Translations under genes and position numbers: made by a program
Source of the DNA: JAALKW01 sp033791145
GTDB lineage: Bacteria; Pseudomonadota; Gammaproteobacteria; Legionellales; Legionellaceae
Assembly (NCBI GenBank): GCA_033791145.1
Contig: JASJHH010000048.1
Location: 1-5,806 of the forward strand
Direction: 5' to 3'
DNA: 5,806 bases
Notes under the pieces: generated by a model
Seen by the model: only the letters and a program-made list of their open reading frames with translations
Told to the model about the DNA's origin: nothing
The model's database searches: none
In this document: positions 1 through 5,806 of the stretch, in pieces
How the letters are laid out: each line of letters begins with the position of its first letter
Position numbering within the stretch: position 1 is the first letter of the stretch

Positions 1-2204
1 CGCACAGGAATTTGCGTTATAACAGAAACCAAAGCTGTACACATGGCAATACCCGCACTTGGACCATCTTTAGGTGTTGCACCTTCAGGCACATGAATAT
101 GAAAATCATGCTTATCATAAAAATCTTCTGTAAAATGTAATGCTTTTGCCCGACTTCTTACAACGGTCATTGCTGCATGAATCGATTCTTGCATCACCTC
201 ACCCAGCTGCCCTGTATGTAAGGTTTTACCTTTACCTGGCATCATAGTCGCTTCAATCGTGAGTAATTCACCACCTACACTCGTCCATGCAAGCCCTGTG
301 ACTTGTCCCACCTGATTTTTTGACTCCGCCAGGCCATAACTGAATTTTTTAACACCCAAAAACTTTTCAACTTGTTTTGGTGAAATGTTTATTTTTTTCA
401 ATCGCTTGTGCGTCAAAATTTCTTTAACAACTTTTCGACAAATACTCGAGATTTCACGTTCTAAATTTCGAACGCCTGCTTCACGCGTATAATAATGAAT
501 AATTTCTTGTATTGCTTTCGATGAAAACGCGAGCTCTTCAGGCTTTAATCCATTGAATGCTAATTGCTTTTTAATCAAATAATACTCAGCAATATGCACT
601 TTTTCTTGATCAGTATAGCCAGCCAGGCGAATCACTTCCATTCTATCTAATAAAGGCGCTGGAATTTCGAGTGAATTCGCAGTTGCAATAAACATGACAT
701 CACTTAAATCATAAGTTACTTCTAAATAGTGATCAGTAAATGCATGGTTCTGCTCTGGATCTAACACTTCTAATAAAGCAGATGCAGGATCTCCTCGAAA
801 ATCCATGGCCATTTTATCGACTTCGTCCAGCATAATCAGTGGATTTTTAACTCCTGCTTTCGCAAGCTTTTGAATAATCCGGCCTGGCATTGAGCCAATA
901 TAGGTTCGGCGATGCCCTCTGATTTCAGCTTCATCTCGAACGCCACCTAAAGCAATACGCACAAATGTACGACCCGTTGCATTCGCAATCGATTGACCCA
1001 ATGACGTTTTACCAACACCAGGTGGGCCAACCAAACATAAAATAGGGCCTTTAAGACGCTTCACGCGTTGTTGTACTGCAAGATATTCAAGAATACGTTC
1101 TTTGACTTTATCTAATCCATAGTGATCGTGATCAAGCATAGACTCTGCTTTTTCTAAATCAAATCGAATACGATTTCGTTTTTTCCAGGGTACCATCAGC
1201 ATCCAATCAAGATAATTTCGAATAACTGTTGCTTCTGCTGACATAGGCGGCATGAGTGTTAATTTTTTAAACTCAGACAGTGCTTTTTCTTTGGCTTCTT
1301 TTGGCATACCTGCTTTTTCAATCGATTGTTCTAATTGATCAAGCTCACTGCCTTCTTCACCCAAATCACCTAATTCTTTTTGGATGGCTTTCATTTGTTC
1401 GTTTAAATAATATTCGCGCTGACTTTTTTCCATTTGTCGTTTTACACGATTTCGAACCCGTTTCTCAACCTGAAGCAGGTCAATTTCACCTTCGATTAGC
1501 GCCATCAAACGGTCAAGACGAACCCCAACATCAAGTGTTTCAAGCAAAACCTGTTTGTCTTCAACCTTTAGATTAAGATGCGCTGAAACCGTATCAGCTA
1601 ACCTGCCGGGTGAATCAATACTCGTGAGTGAGCCTAAGACTTCAGGTGGGATTTTCCGGTTCAGCTTAATATATTGCTCAAATTGAGACATGAGCGATCG
1701 CATCATAATCTCAAGTTCTGGTTGCTTAAATGCTTTTGAAAATTCTTCGATTGGTTCACAGATTGCCGTCATAAATCCATGCGGTTCTTGTTTGGAACTA
1801 GCAGCAGAATCATTTGTGTCATCGGTATGGGCTAGCGTTTGAACATAATCAGAAGCCTTCGCACGCGCCTCTCCTTCAACCAATACTTTAACCGTGCCAT
1901 CTGGTAATTTTAAAAGTTGCAATAAGCTCGATACCGTACCTGTCGAAAACAAATGACTGGCATCAGGATCATCATCGCTCGACTCTTTTTGCGCAACCAA
2001 AAAAATACGCTTATCATCAAGCATGGCCGCTTCCAACGCCCGAATAGAGCGTTCGCGTCCCACAAATAGGGGGATCACCATGCTTGGATAAATCACAACA
2101 TCTCGCAGAGGTAAAACAGGCAACTCCATAGGCCCTATTGCTTTGGGTAATTTAGATTCTGTTTCAACTTGCTTTGGCTCAACCGACTCATGTTCACTCG
2201 CCAT
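1..2204 (-). CDS. lon: Lon ATP-dependent protease, 3' end missing at window edge
   Basis: Cytoplasmic AAA+ serine protease that degrades misfolded and short-lived regulatory proteins. I translated the minus strand from the ATG at 2204-2202 and found one open frame with no stop to base 1, about 734 codons. The N-terminal domain opens with ELPVLPLRDVVIYP near residue 27. The coiled-coil linker includes VEKRVRNRVKRQMEKSQREY. Walker A GPPGVGKT is at residues 393-400 and Walker B LIMLDEVDK near 457. The protease domain carries DGPSAG with the nucleophile at Ser716. All are shifted by a constant 37 relative to E. coli Lon (Ser679), so the catalytic Lys should fall near 759, outside the window; roughly 80-90 residues are missing. 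The shift comes from about 17 extra N-terminal residues and a ~20-residue polar insertion near 124-143. It lies 12 bases after clpX, implying co-transcription. The identification is secure; the truncation is a window effect. Confidence 0.97.
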   Translation of the reverse strand, partial: MASEHESVEPKQVETESKLPKAIGPMELPVLPLRDVVIYPSMVIPLFVGRERSIRALEAAMLDDKRIFLVAQKESSDDDPDASHLFSTGTVSSLLQLLKLPDGTVKVLVEGEARAKASDYVQTLAHTDDTNDSAASSKQEPHGFMTAICEPIEEFSKAFKQPELEIMMRSLMSQFEQYIKLNRKIPPEVLGSLTSIDSPGRLADTVSAHLNLKVEDKQVLLETLDVGVRLDRLMALIEGEIDLLQVEKRVRNRVKRQMEKSQREYYLNEQMKAIQKELGDLGEEGSELDQLEQSIEKAGMPKEAKEKALSEFKKLTLMPPMSAEATVIRNYLDWMLMVPWKKRNRIRFDLEKAESMLDHDHYGLDKVKERILEYLAVQQRVKRLKGPILCLVGPPGVGKTSLGQSIANATGRTFVRIALGGVRDEAEIRGHRRTYIGSMPGRIIQKLAKAGVKNPLIMLDEVDKMAMDFRGDPASALLEVLDPEQNHAFTDHYLEVTYDLSDVMFIATANSLEIPAPLLDRMEVIRLAGYTDQEKVHIAEYYLIKKQLAFNGLKPEELAFSSKAIQEIIHYYTREAGVRNLEREISSICRKVVKEILTHKRLKKINISPKQVEKFLGVKKFSYGLAESKNQVGQVTGLAWTSVGGELLTIEATMMPGKGKTLHTGQLGEVMQESIHAAMTVVRSRAKALHFTEDFYDKHDFHIHVPEGATPKDGPSAGIAMCTALVSVITQIPV

Positions 2205-2212
2205 GACTTTAG

Positions 2213-2218
2213 TCCCTT
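2213..2218 (-). promoter_or_regulatory. Ribosome binding site of lon
   Basis: AAGGGA overlaps the clpX stop codon (TAA at 2219-2217) and ends 8 bases before the lon ATG. It is a moderate Shine-Dalgarno match and supports the 2204 start, which also matches the position of a short N-terminal extension ahead of the conserved ELPVLPLRD motif. Its overlap with the clpX stop suggests that ribosomes ending clpX could help initiation of lon. Confidence 0.7.
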
Positions 2219-3497
2219 ACTTCTCACCACCTATTGCAACTTGTTTGGCTTCTTCGCCCCCATAAACCAAAACCGGCTCTTGATTTTCACTGACGGTTTT
2301 TTTATTGACTATAACGCCTGTGACAGCCTCCAAAGATGGTAGTTCATACATGGTATCTAGTAAAATATGCTCAAGAATAGAACGCAGACCTCGTGCGCCA
2401 ATTTTTCGAGCCAAGGCTTTTTTCGCAATCATACGCAAGGCATCATCTTGAAAGTCAAGCGCTGCTCCTTCCATTTTAAAGAGCGACTGAAATTGCTTTG
2501 TTAGCGCATTTTTGGGCTTAGTTAAAATTTCAACCAATGCCTCTTCGCCAAGTTCATGCAAGGTTGCAACCACTGGCAAACGTCCAACAAACTCCGGAAT
2601 CAAACCATATTTAACTAAATCTTCAGCCTCTAAGCCTTCTAGCACTTTTTCCGGCGCTATTTTATTTTTTTCTTGTTTGATCGCAGCTGAAAAGCCAATG
2701 CTTGAATTATCGTTTCGATTTCGAATAACTTTATCTAAATCGGCAAAAGCGCCGCCACAAATAAATAAAATGTTCGATGTATCAACTTGTAAAAACTCTT
2801 GTTGCGGATGCTTTCGTCCACCTTGTGGTGGAATTGACGCTGTCGTGCCTTCTATTAGCTTTAATAAAGCCTGTTGTACTCCCTCACCTGAAACATCTCG
2901 TGTAATCGATGGGTTATCGGCTTTTCGTGAAATTTTATCAATTTCATCAATATACACAATGCCGCGTTCAGCTTTCGCCACATCGTAATCACATTTTTGC
3001 AAAAGCTTTTGAATAATATTTTCAACATCTTCCCCAACGTAACCTGCTTCGGTTAACGTTGTCGCATCTGCCATGGTAAAAGGTACATTAAGCATGCGTG
3101 CAAGGGTTTGTGCCAGCAGCGTTTTACCAGAACCTGTGGGGCCGATTAATAAAACATTACTTTTACCAAGTTCGATGCCATCTTCGGATTTCTGATTCAT
3201 TCGTTTATAATGATTATAAACAGCCACAGAGAGTACTTTTTTTGCATGTTCTTGACCAATGACATACTCATCGACAAAAGCTGAAATTTCTTTTGGCGTT
3301 GGCAGCGCTGTTGATTCTTTGACATCTTCTTTTTGCGCTTGCTCTTCTCGCATGATGTCATTACATAAATCAACGCATTCATCACACACAAAAACTGAGG
3401 GCCCTGCAATTAATTTTTTTACTTCATGCTGACTCTTACCACAAAAAGAGCAATAGAGCACTTTGTTTTCTTCACCACCGTCAGATGATTTAGTCAT
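2217..3497 (-). CDS. clpX: ClpX, ATPase and substrate-recognition subunit of ClpXP
   Basis: Hexameric AAA+ unfoldase that recognises substrates such as ssrA-tagged proteins and threads them into ClpP in the cytoplasm. The 426 residues are the usual family length. The N-terminal C4 zinc-binding domain has Cys16, Cys19, Cys38 and Cys41. Walker A GPTGSGKT is at 119-126, pore-1 loop GYVGED at 152-157, Walker B IVYIDE at 180-185, pore-2 RDV at 200-202 and the RKH loop at 228-230. The ClpP-docking IGF tripeptide is at 267-269, the arginine finger is Arg306 in GRLP, and sensor 2 GAR is at 367-369. Nothing essential is missing, so it should be active and able to dock on the neighbouring ClpP. The start codon directly follows the clpP stop (TAAATG), and a strong GGAGG lies inside the last clpP codons. 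Both point to translational coupling. Certain identification. Confidence 0.99.
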   Translation of the reverse strand: MTKSSDGGEENKVLYCSFCGKSQHEVKKLIAGPSVFVCDECVDLCNDIMREEQAQKEDVKESTALPTPKEISAFVDEYVIGQEHAKKVLSVAVYNHYKRMNQKSEDGIELGKSNVLLIGPTGSGKTLLAQTLARMLNVPFTMADATTLTEAGYVGEDVENIIQKLLQKCDYDVAKAERGIVYIDEIDKISRKADNPSITRDVSGEGVQQALLKLIEGTTASIPPQGGRKHPQQEFLQVDTSNILFICGGAFADLDKVIRNRNDNSSIGFSAAIKQEKNKIAPEKVLEGLEAEDLVKYGLIPEFVGRLPVVATLHELGEEALVEILTKPKNALTKQFQSLFKMEGAALDFQDDALRMIAKKALARKIGARGLRSILEHILLDTMYELPSLEAVTGVIVNKKTVSENQEPVLVYGGEEAKQVAIGGEK

Positions 3498-4148
3498 TTA
3501 AACTTCCTCCAATGCCACTTTTTCTACCTCACGCTTCTGAAGTACAGCATCAATTAAGCCATATTTTTGAGCAGATTCTGGACTCATAAAATTATCACGC
3601 TCTGTATCTCGCATGATTTCGTCTGGTGTTTTTTTAGTGTGATGCGCCATAATACGATTCAGCTGCTCACGCACCGCTAATGTTTCGCGCGCATGAATTT
3701 CAATATCTGTCGCCTGGCCTCGATAACCACCTAAAGGCTGATGAATCATAACTCGTGAATTAGGCAAACAAAAACGTTTCCCTTCAGCGCCCGCACATAG
3801 AAGCAATGCTGCCGCACTCGCCGCTTGCCCAATACATAACGTGCTGACAGCAGGCTTAATAAACTGCATCGTGTCATAAATTGCAAGCCCCGCTGTAACA
3901 GCACCGCCTGGAGAATTAATATAAATCGAAATATCTTTTTCTGGATTTTCAGATTCTAAAAATAAAAGCTGCGCCACCACTAAATTCGCCATGTGGTCTT
4001 CTACTTCTCCTAAAAGAAAGATAATTCTTTCTTTTAGGAGGCGTGAATAAATATCATACGAGCGCTCGCCACGCGAAGTTTGCTCAACCACCATAGGCAC
4101 AAGCCCACTGGCATTTCGAATCGCCTCTTGCCCGTACGTGTTTATCAT
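3498..4148 (-). CDS. clpP: ClpP, proteolytic subunit of ClpXP
   Basis: Tetradecameric serine protease chamber of the cytoplasmic Clp system; with ClpX it degrades unfolded substrates to short peptides. The 216 residues are slightly longer than E. coli ClpP (207). The catalytic triad is Ser111 in GQAASAAA, His136 in MIHQPLGG and Asp185 in TERDNF, the same numbers as in the E. coli precursor. The first ~14 residues (MINTYGQEAIRNAS) precede the conserved GLVPMVVEQ and look like the self-cleaved propeptide, by family analogy. YINSPGGAVTAG (76-87) is the oxyanion and substrate strand region. The start overlaps the tig stop by ATGA and has a good AGGAG site, so it is likely translationally coupled to tig. 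A perfect 15-bp inverted repeat lies within codons 37-48, reported separately. No frameshift or odd residue was seen. Identification is certain; only the exact cleavage site is inferred. Confidence 0.99.
   Translation of the reverse strand: MINTYGQEAIRNASGLVPMVVEQTSRGERSYDIYSRLLKERIIFLLGEVEDHMANLVVAQLLFLESENPEKDISIYINSPGGAVTAGLAIYDTMQFIKPAVSTLCIGQAASAAALLLCAGAEGKRFCLPNSRVMIHQPLGGYRGQATDIEIHARETLAVREQLNRIMAHHTKKTPDEIMRDTERDNFMSPESAQKYGLIDAVLQKREVEKVALEEV
3503..3510 (-). promoter_or_regulatory. Ribosome binding site of clpX inside the clpP 3' end
   Basis: GGAGGAAG is a near-perfect Shine-Dalgarno sequence whose GGAGG core ends 8 bases before the clpX ATG. It is embedded in the last sense codons of clpP and fixes the clpX start at 3497, 15 codons before the first zinc-finger Cys. 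Confidence 0.85.
4007..4040 (-). repeat. Perfect 15-bp inverted repeat inside clpP
   Basis: On the mRNA strand the arm CTCCTAAAAGAAAGA is followed by the loop ATTA and then the exact reverse complement TCTTTCTTTTAGGAG. The arms are 4026-4040 and 4007-4021, the loop 4022-4025. It encodes clpP residues 37-47 (LLKERIIFLLG), a conserved protein stretch. It would form a 15-bp, mostly A-U hairpin in the mRNA. It is not a rho-independent terminator because no U-run follows and translation continues through it. Its role is unknown. Confidence 0.9.
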
Positions 4149-5524
4149 GCTGACTCTCCTGTGTCATTATTTGTGTCGTCATGACTCGTCTCTTCCGCCT
4201 CAGAAACTTCTGGCTGTGGCGGATTCATAACCAAGTCATAATCCATCGTTTTGTGTATGACCTTTGCCTTTTCAATCAATTTTTCAGCTGCTTTTTCTTC
4301 AATCACTAATGCTTCGATTTCAGCCATACGTTTCGCATCACCACGATACCACGCCCGAACCTCTTCTGAATCATCGTATGATTCAGCGGCTTTTTCAATC
4401 ATCGCGGTAATACTTGCTTCTTCTGCTGTAATCTTTTCTTGTTTAACATACTCTGCAAATAAAAGCCCTAAATGAACACGTCTTGTTGCTTTGTCTTCAA
4501 ATAATTCACGTGGAAAATCAGGGATTTTCTCATCGTCTGAATGCTCATGGCCAAAAACCTGATGAAAAAATTCATGCTTTAAATGCCCAATTTCTTCATC
4601 GATTAAGCTCATTGGCAAATCAAAATCATTTAATAGAAGAAACGCATCGAAAATTGTTTCGCGATTCAGTTCTTTTACACGACGCTCAAGTGCACGCACC
4701 ATGTGTCCTTTGATATCTTCTTTCAGTGCTTTAACGCCGCCCTTTTTAATATTGAGCTTTTCTGCAAATTTTTCATCAACTGCAGGCAAAACTCCTTCTA
4801 GAATTTGCTTCACGGTTAATTTAAACGTTAATGTTCTGCCAGCAAACATTGCATCATGCCAATCTGCTGGAAAATCAACGGTGTATTCACCTAATTTATC
4901 TTTTTCAACACCTACTAATGCTTTTTCTAACGCGGGTAAAACCTGGCCTTGCCCTAAAATGATCTCGAAATCACGCGCTTCACTTTTTTCTGCAACCAGT
5001 TCATCACCTTCATATAAATCAAAATCAACCATCAGCTTATCGCCGTCTTTGACTTTTCGAGTGACCTCTGTCCATTCTTTGTGTTGTTCACGCAGTTTTT
5101 CAATCGTTGCGTCAACATCTTTATCTGTTACTTCTGCTTCAACGAGTTCAATTTTAGACTCACCTAAAGGCTTAATGTCAATTTCTGGAAATATTTCAAA
5201 CATCGCGGCATATCCAAAATCTTGATTGGCTTCAATAGGGCCTGGGTCAATTTGAGGAGATGCGACAGGCGTTAAATCTTGTTCTTTTAAAGCATCATAA
5301 AGCGATGGTTGTAATAAATCGCGGATCACATCCAAACGCACATCATCTGAATAACGTTGTGTAACCAGCTGCATAGGTGCTTTACCTGGACGGAAACCAT
5401 CTATTTTAGTACGTCCTGCCATGTTTTTAAGACGAGAACTCACTTCGGTTTCAATTTTTTTCGATGGAACCAAAATATTTATTTTACGCGCTAAACCTTC
5501 TAGTACTTCAACAGAAACAGCCAT
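4145..5524 (-). CDS. tig: Trigger factor, ribosome-associated chaperone and prolyl isomerase
   Basis: Binds ribosomal protein L23 at the exit tunnel and shields nascent chains; it also has peptidyl-prolyl isomerase activity. The 459 residues compare with 432 in E. coli. The N-terminal ribosome-binding domain has the signature GFRPGKAP at 43-50, with the FRx tip at 44-46 (Pro where E. coli has Lys). The FKBP-like isomerase domain lies roughly at 155-245, around GDKLMVDFDLYEGDEL and FEIILGQGQVLPALEKALVG. The helical C-terminal chaperone domain follows, including LPMSLIDEEIGHLKHEFF and FPRELFEDKATRRVHLGLLFAEYV. Beyond the usual end there is an acidic, disordered-looking tail of about 27 residues (MNPPQPEVSEAEETSHDDTNNDTGESA, residues 433-459). 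The ATG at 5524 has a GAGGTG site just upstream and precedes the conserved first strand by a few residues. It is the first protein gene of the cluster, 45 bases after tRNA-Leu with no terminator seen between. Confidence 0.98.
   Translation of the reverse strand: MAVSVEVLEGLARKINILVPSKKIETEVSSRLKNMAGRTKIDGFRPGKAPMQLVTQRYSDDVRLDVIRDLLQPSLYDALKEQDLTPVASPQIDPGPIEANQDFGYAAMFEIFPEIDIKPLGESKIELVEAEVTDKDVDATIEKLREQHKEWTEVTRKVKDGDKLMVDFDLYEGDELVAEKSEARDFEIILGQGQVLPALEKALVGVEKDKLGEYTVDFPADWHDAMFAGRTLTFKLTVKQILEGVLPAVDEKFAEKLNIKKGGVKALKEDIKGHMVRALERRVKELNRETIFDAFLLLNDFDLPMSLIDEEIGHLKHEFFHQVFGHEHSDDEKIPDFPRELFEDKATRRVHLGLLFAEYVKQEKITAEEASITAMIEKAAESYDDSEEVRAWYRGDAKRMAEIEALVIEEKAAEKLIEKAKVIHKTMDYDLVMNPPQPEVSEAEETSHDDTNNDTGESA
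4156..4160 (-). promoter_or_regulatory. Ribosome binding site of clpP inside the tig 3' end
   Basis: AGGAG lies in the last codons of tig, 7 bases before the clpP ATG. It supports the start at 4148, whose ATG overlaps the tig TGA stop as ATGA. The arrangement is typical of termination-reinitiation coupling. Confidence 0.85.
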
Positions 5525-5528
5525 CTTA

Positions 5529-5535
5529 TCACCTC
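5529..5535 (-). promoter_or_regulatory. Ribosome binding site of tig
   Basis: GAGGTGA ends 4 bases before the tig ATG, leaving about 7 bases from the AGG core. It supports the start at 5524. The rest of the 45-base gap is AT-rich (two AATTTAA copies 3 bases apart) with no convincing separate promoter and no terminator hairpin. Confidence 0.75.
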
Positions 5536-5569
5536 ATGGGCAGTTGTTTTATCTTAAATTTATTTAAAT

Positions 5570-5654
<85 letters not shown>

Positions 5655-5666
5655 AAACAGGTGTGA

Positions 5667-5696
5667 ATTATCGAACAGGAGGAGGTATCTTGTAAA
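5667..5696 (-). promoter_or_regulatory. Candidate sigma70 promoter for tRNA-Leu
   Basis: On the minus strand TTTACA (5696-5691) and GATAAT (5672-5667) are separated by 18 bases; each matches the sigma70 consensus at five of six positions. The -10 box ends 12 bases before the mature tRNA-Leu 5' end, so transcription would begin only a few bases upstream of it. As no terminator follows tRNA-Leu, this promoter could also drive tig and the genes after it. Inferred from sequence only. Confidence 0.6.
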
Positions 5697-5722
5697 GGCC
5701 TATCACGAAAGAATTAATTTTA

Positions 5723-5799
5723 TGGGGTGAACGATGGGGCTCGAACCCACGACCACCGGGATCACAACCCGGGGCTCTACCAACTGAGCTACGCCCACC
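5723..5799 (-). tRNA. tRNA-His (anticodon GUG)
   Basis: The reverse complement gives a 77-base tRNA including the encoded CCA (5725-5723) and the extra 5' G (G-1 at 5799), which pairs with C73 and is the identity mark of bacterial histidine tRNA. The anticodon stem CCGGG/CCCGG encloses TTGTGAT with anticodon GTG, reading both histidine codons. The D arm GCTC/GAGC and T loop TTCGAGC are standard. The acceptor stem holds two adjacent G-U pairs (G4-U69, G5-U68). Only seven bases upstream lie inside the window, so its promoter or further tRNAs cannot be judged. No terminator hairpin follows it in the 68-base gap. Confidence 0.97.
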
Positions 5800-5806
5800 A
5801 TAATAA

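Noticed and set aside
2817..2832. 6-bp inverted repeat TCCACC-TTGT-GGTGGA in clpX
   Set aside because: It encodes the conserved PPQGGR stretch, is short, and is expected from the codons for Pro-Pro and Gly-Gly.
2512..2988. Plus-strand open frame of 158 codons opposite clpX
   Set aside because: It is wholly antisense to conserved clpX codons, is Ser/Cys/Pro-rich as expected of a shadow frame, and has no recognisable domain.
3000..3011. Palindrome CAAAAGCTTTTG in clpX, and a 15-base identity (AAGCTTTTGAATAAT) shared with lon near 870
   Set aside because: Both genes encode the same peptide IIQKL at these sites with similar codons, so shared protein motif and codon bias explain it. No repeat family is implied.
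4701..5225. Plus-strand open frame of 174 codons opposite tig
   Set aside because: It is antisense to tig and very serine-rich (Ser from reversed acidic and lysine codons), with no independent signal.
5529..5537. Two-codon frame ATG AGG TGA overlapping the tig Shine-Dalgarno, reminiscent of inhibitory minigenes
   Set aside because: It has no Shine-Dalgarno of its own, and the AGGTGA is simply the tig ribosome binding site. Chance occurrence is the simpler view.
5715..5732. CCCCATAA at the tRNA-His 3' end, resembling a sigma32 -10 box
   Set aside because: The CCCCA is the tRNA-His 3' end itself, and the sequence at -35 distance is the T-loop GTTCGA rather than CTTGAA.

Overview
The window is a compact proteostasis locus read entirely from the minus strand. 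In transcription order (right to left) it holds tRNA-His(GTG), tRNA-Leu(UAG), tig (trigger factor), clpP, clpX and the first ~735 codons of lon, which runs off the left edge. The tig-clpP-clpX-lon order is the common gammaproteobacterial arrangement. The moderate-to-low GC, the protein sequences, CCA-encoded tRNAs and a Lon with a small N-terminal extension fit a gammaproteobacterium. From general impression only, I lean towards the Legionellales (Legionella/Coxiella-like lineages); no marker here proves it.

Layout: 1-2204 is lon (3' end missing). 2217-3497 is clpX. 3498-4148 is clpP. 4145-5524 is tig. 5570-5654 is tRNA-Leu, and 5723-5799 is tRNA-His with the extra 5' G typical of its family. 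Coding is extremely tight: tig and clpP overlap by ATGA, clpP stop and clpX start abut as TAAATG, and only 12 bases separate clpX from lon. No stretch over 300 bases lacks a gene. The longest non-coding stretches are 68 bases between the tRNAs and 45 bases between tRNA-Leu and tig. The first carries a plausible sigma70 promoter for tRNA-Leu. Neither carries a recognisable rho-independent terminator, so the tRNAs and the protein genes may share a transcript.

Functionally, trigger factor meets nascent chains at the ribosome exit tunnel, ClpX unfolds tagged or native substrates and feeds them to ClpP, and Lon degrades misfolded and regulatory proteins on its own. Key catalytic residues of ClpP, ClpX and the visible part of Lon are all present, so these look like intact working genes.

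I found no previously undescribed system. The most notable unexplained signal is a perfect 15-bp inverted repeat with a 4-base loop inside the clpP coding sequence (4007-4040). Secondary points are the probable tRNA-to-tig readthrough, the absence of any intergenic space for a private lon promoter, a 20-residue polar insertion in the Lon N-domain and an acidic tail on trigger factor.
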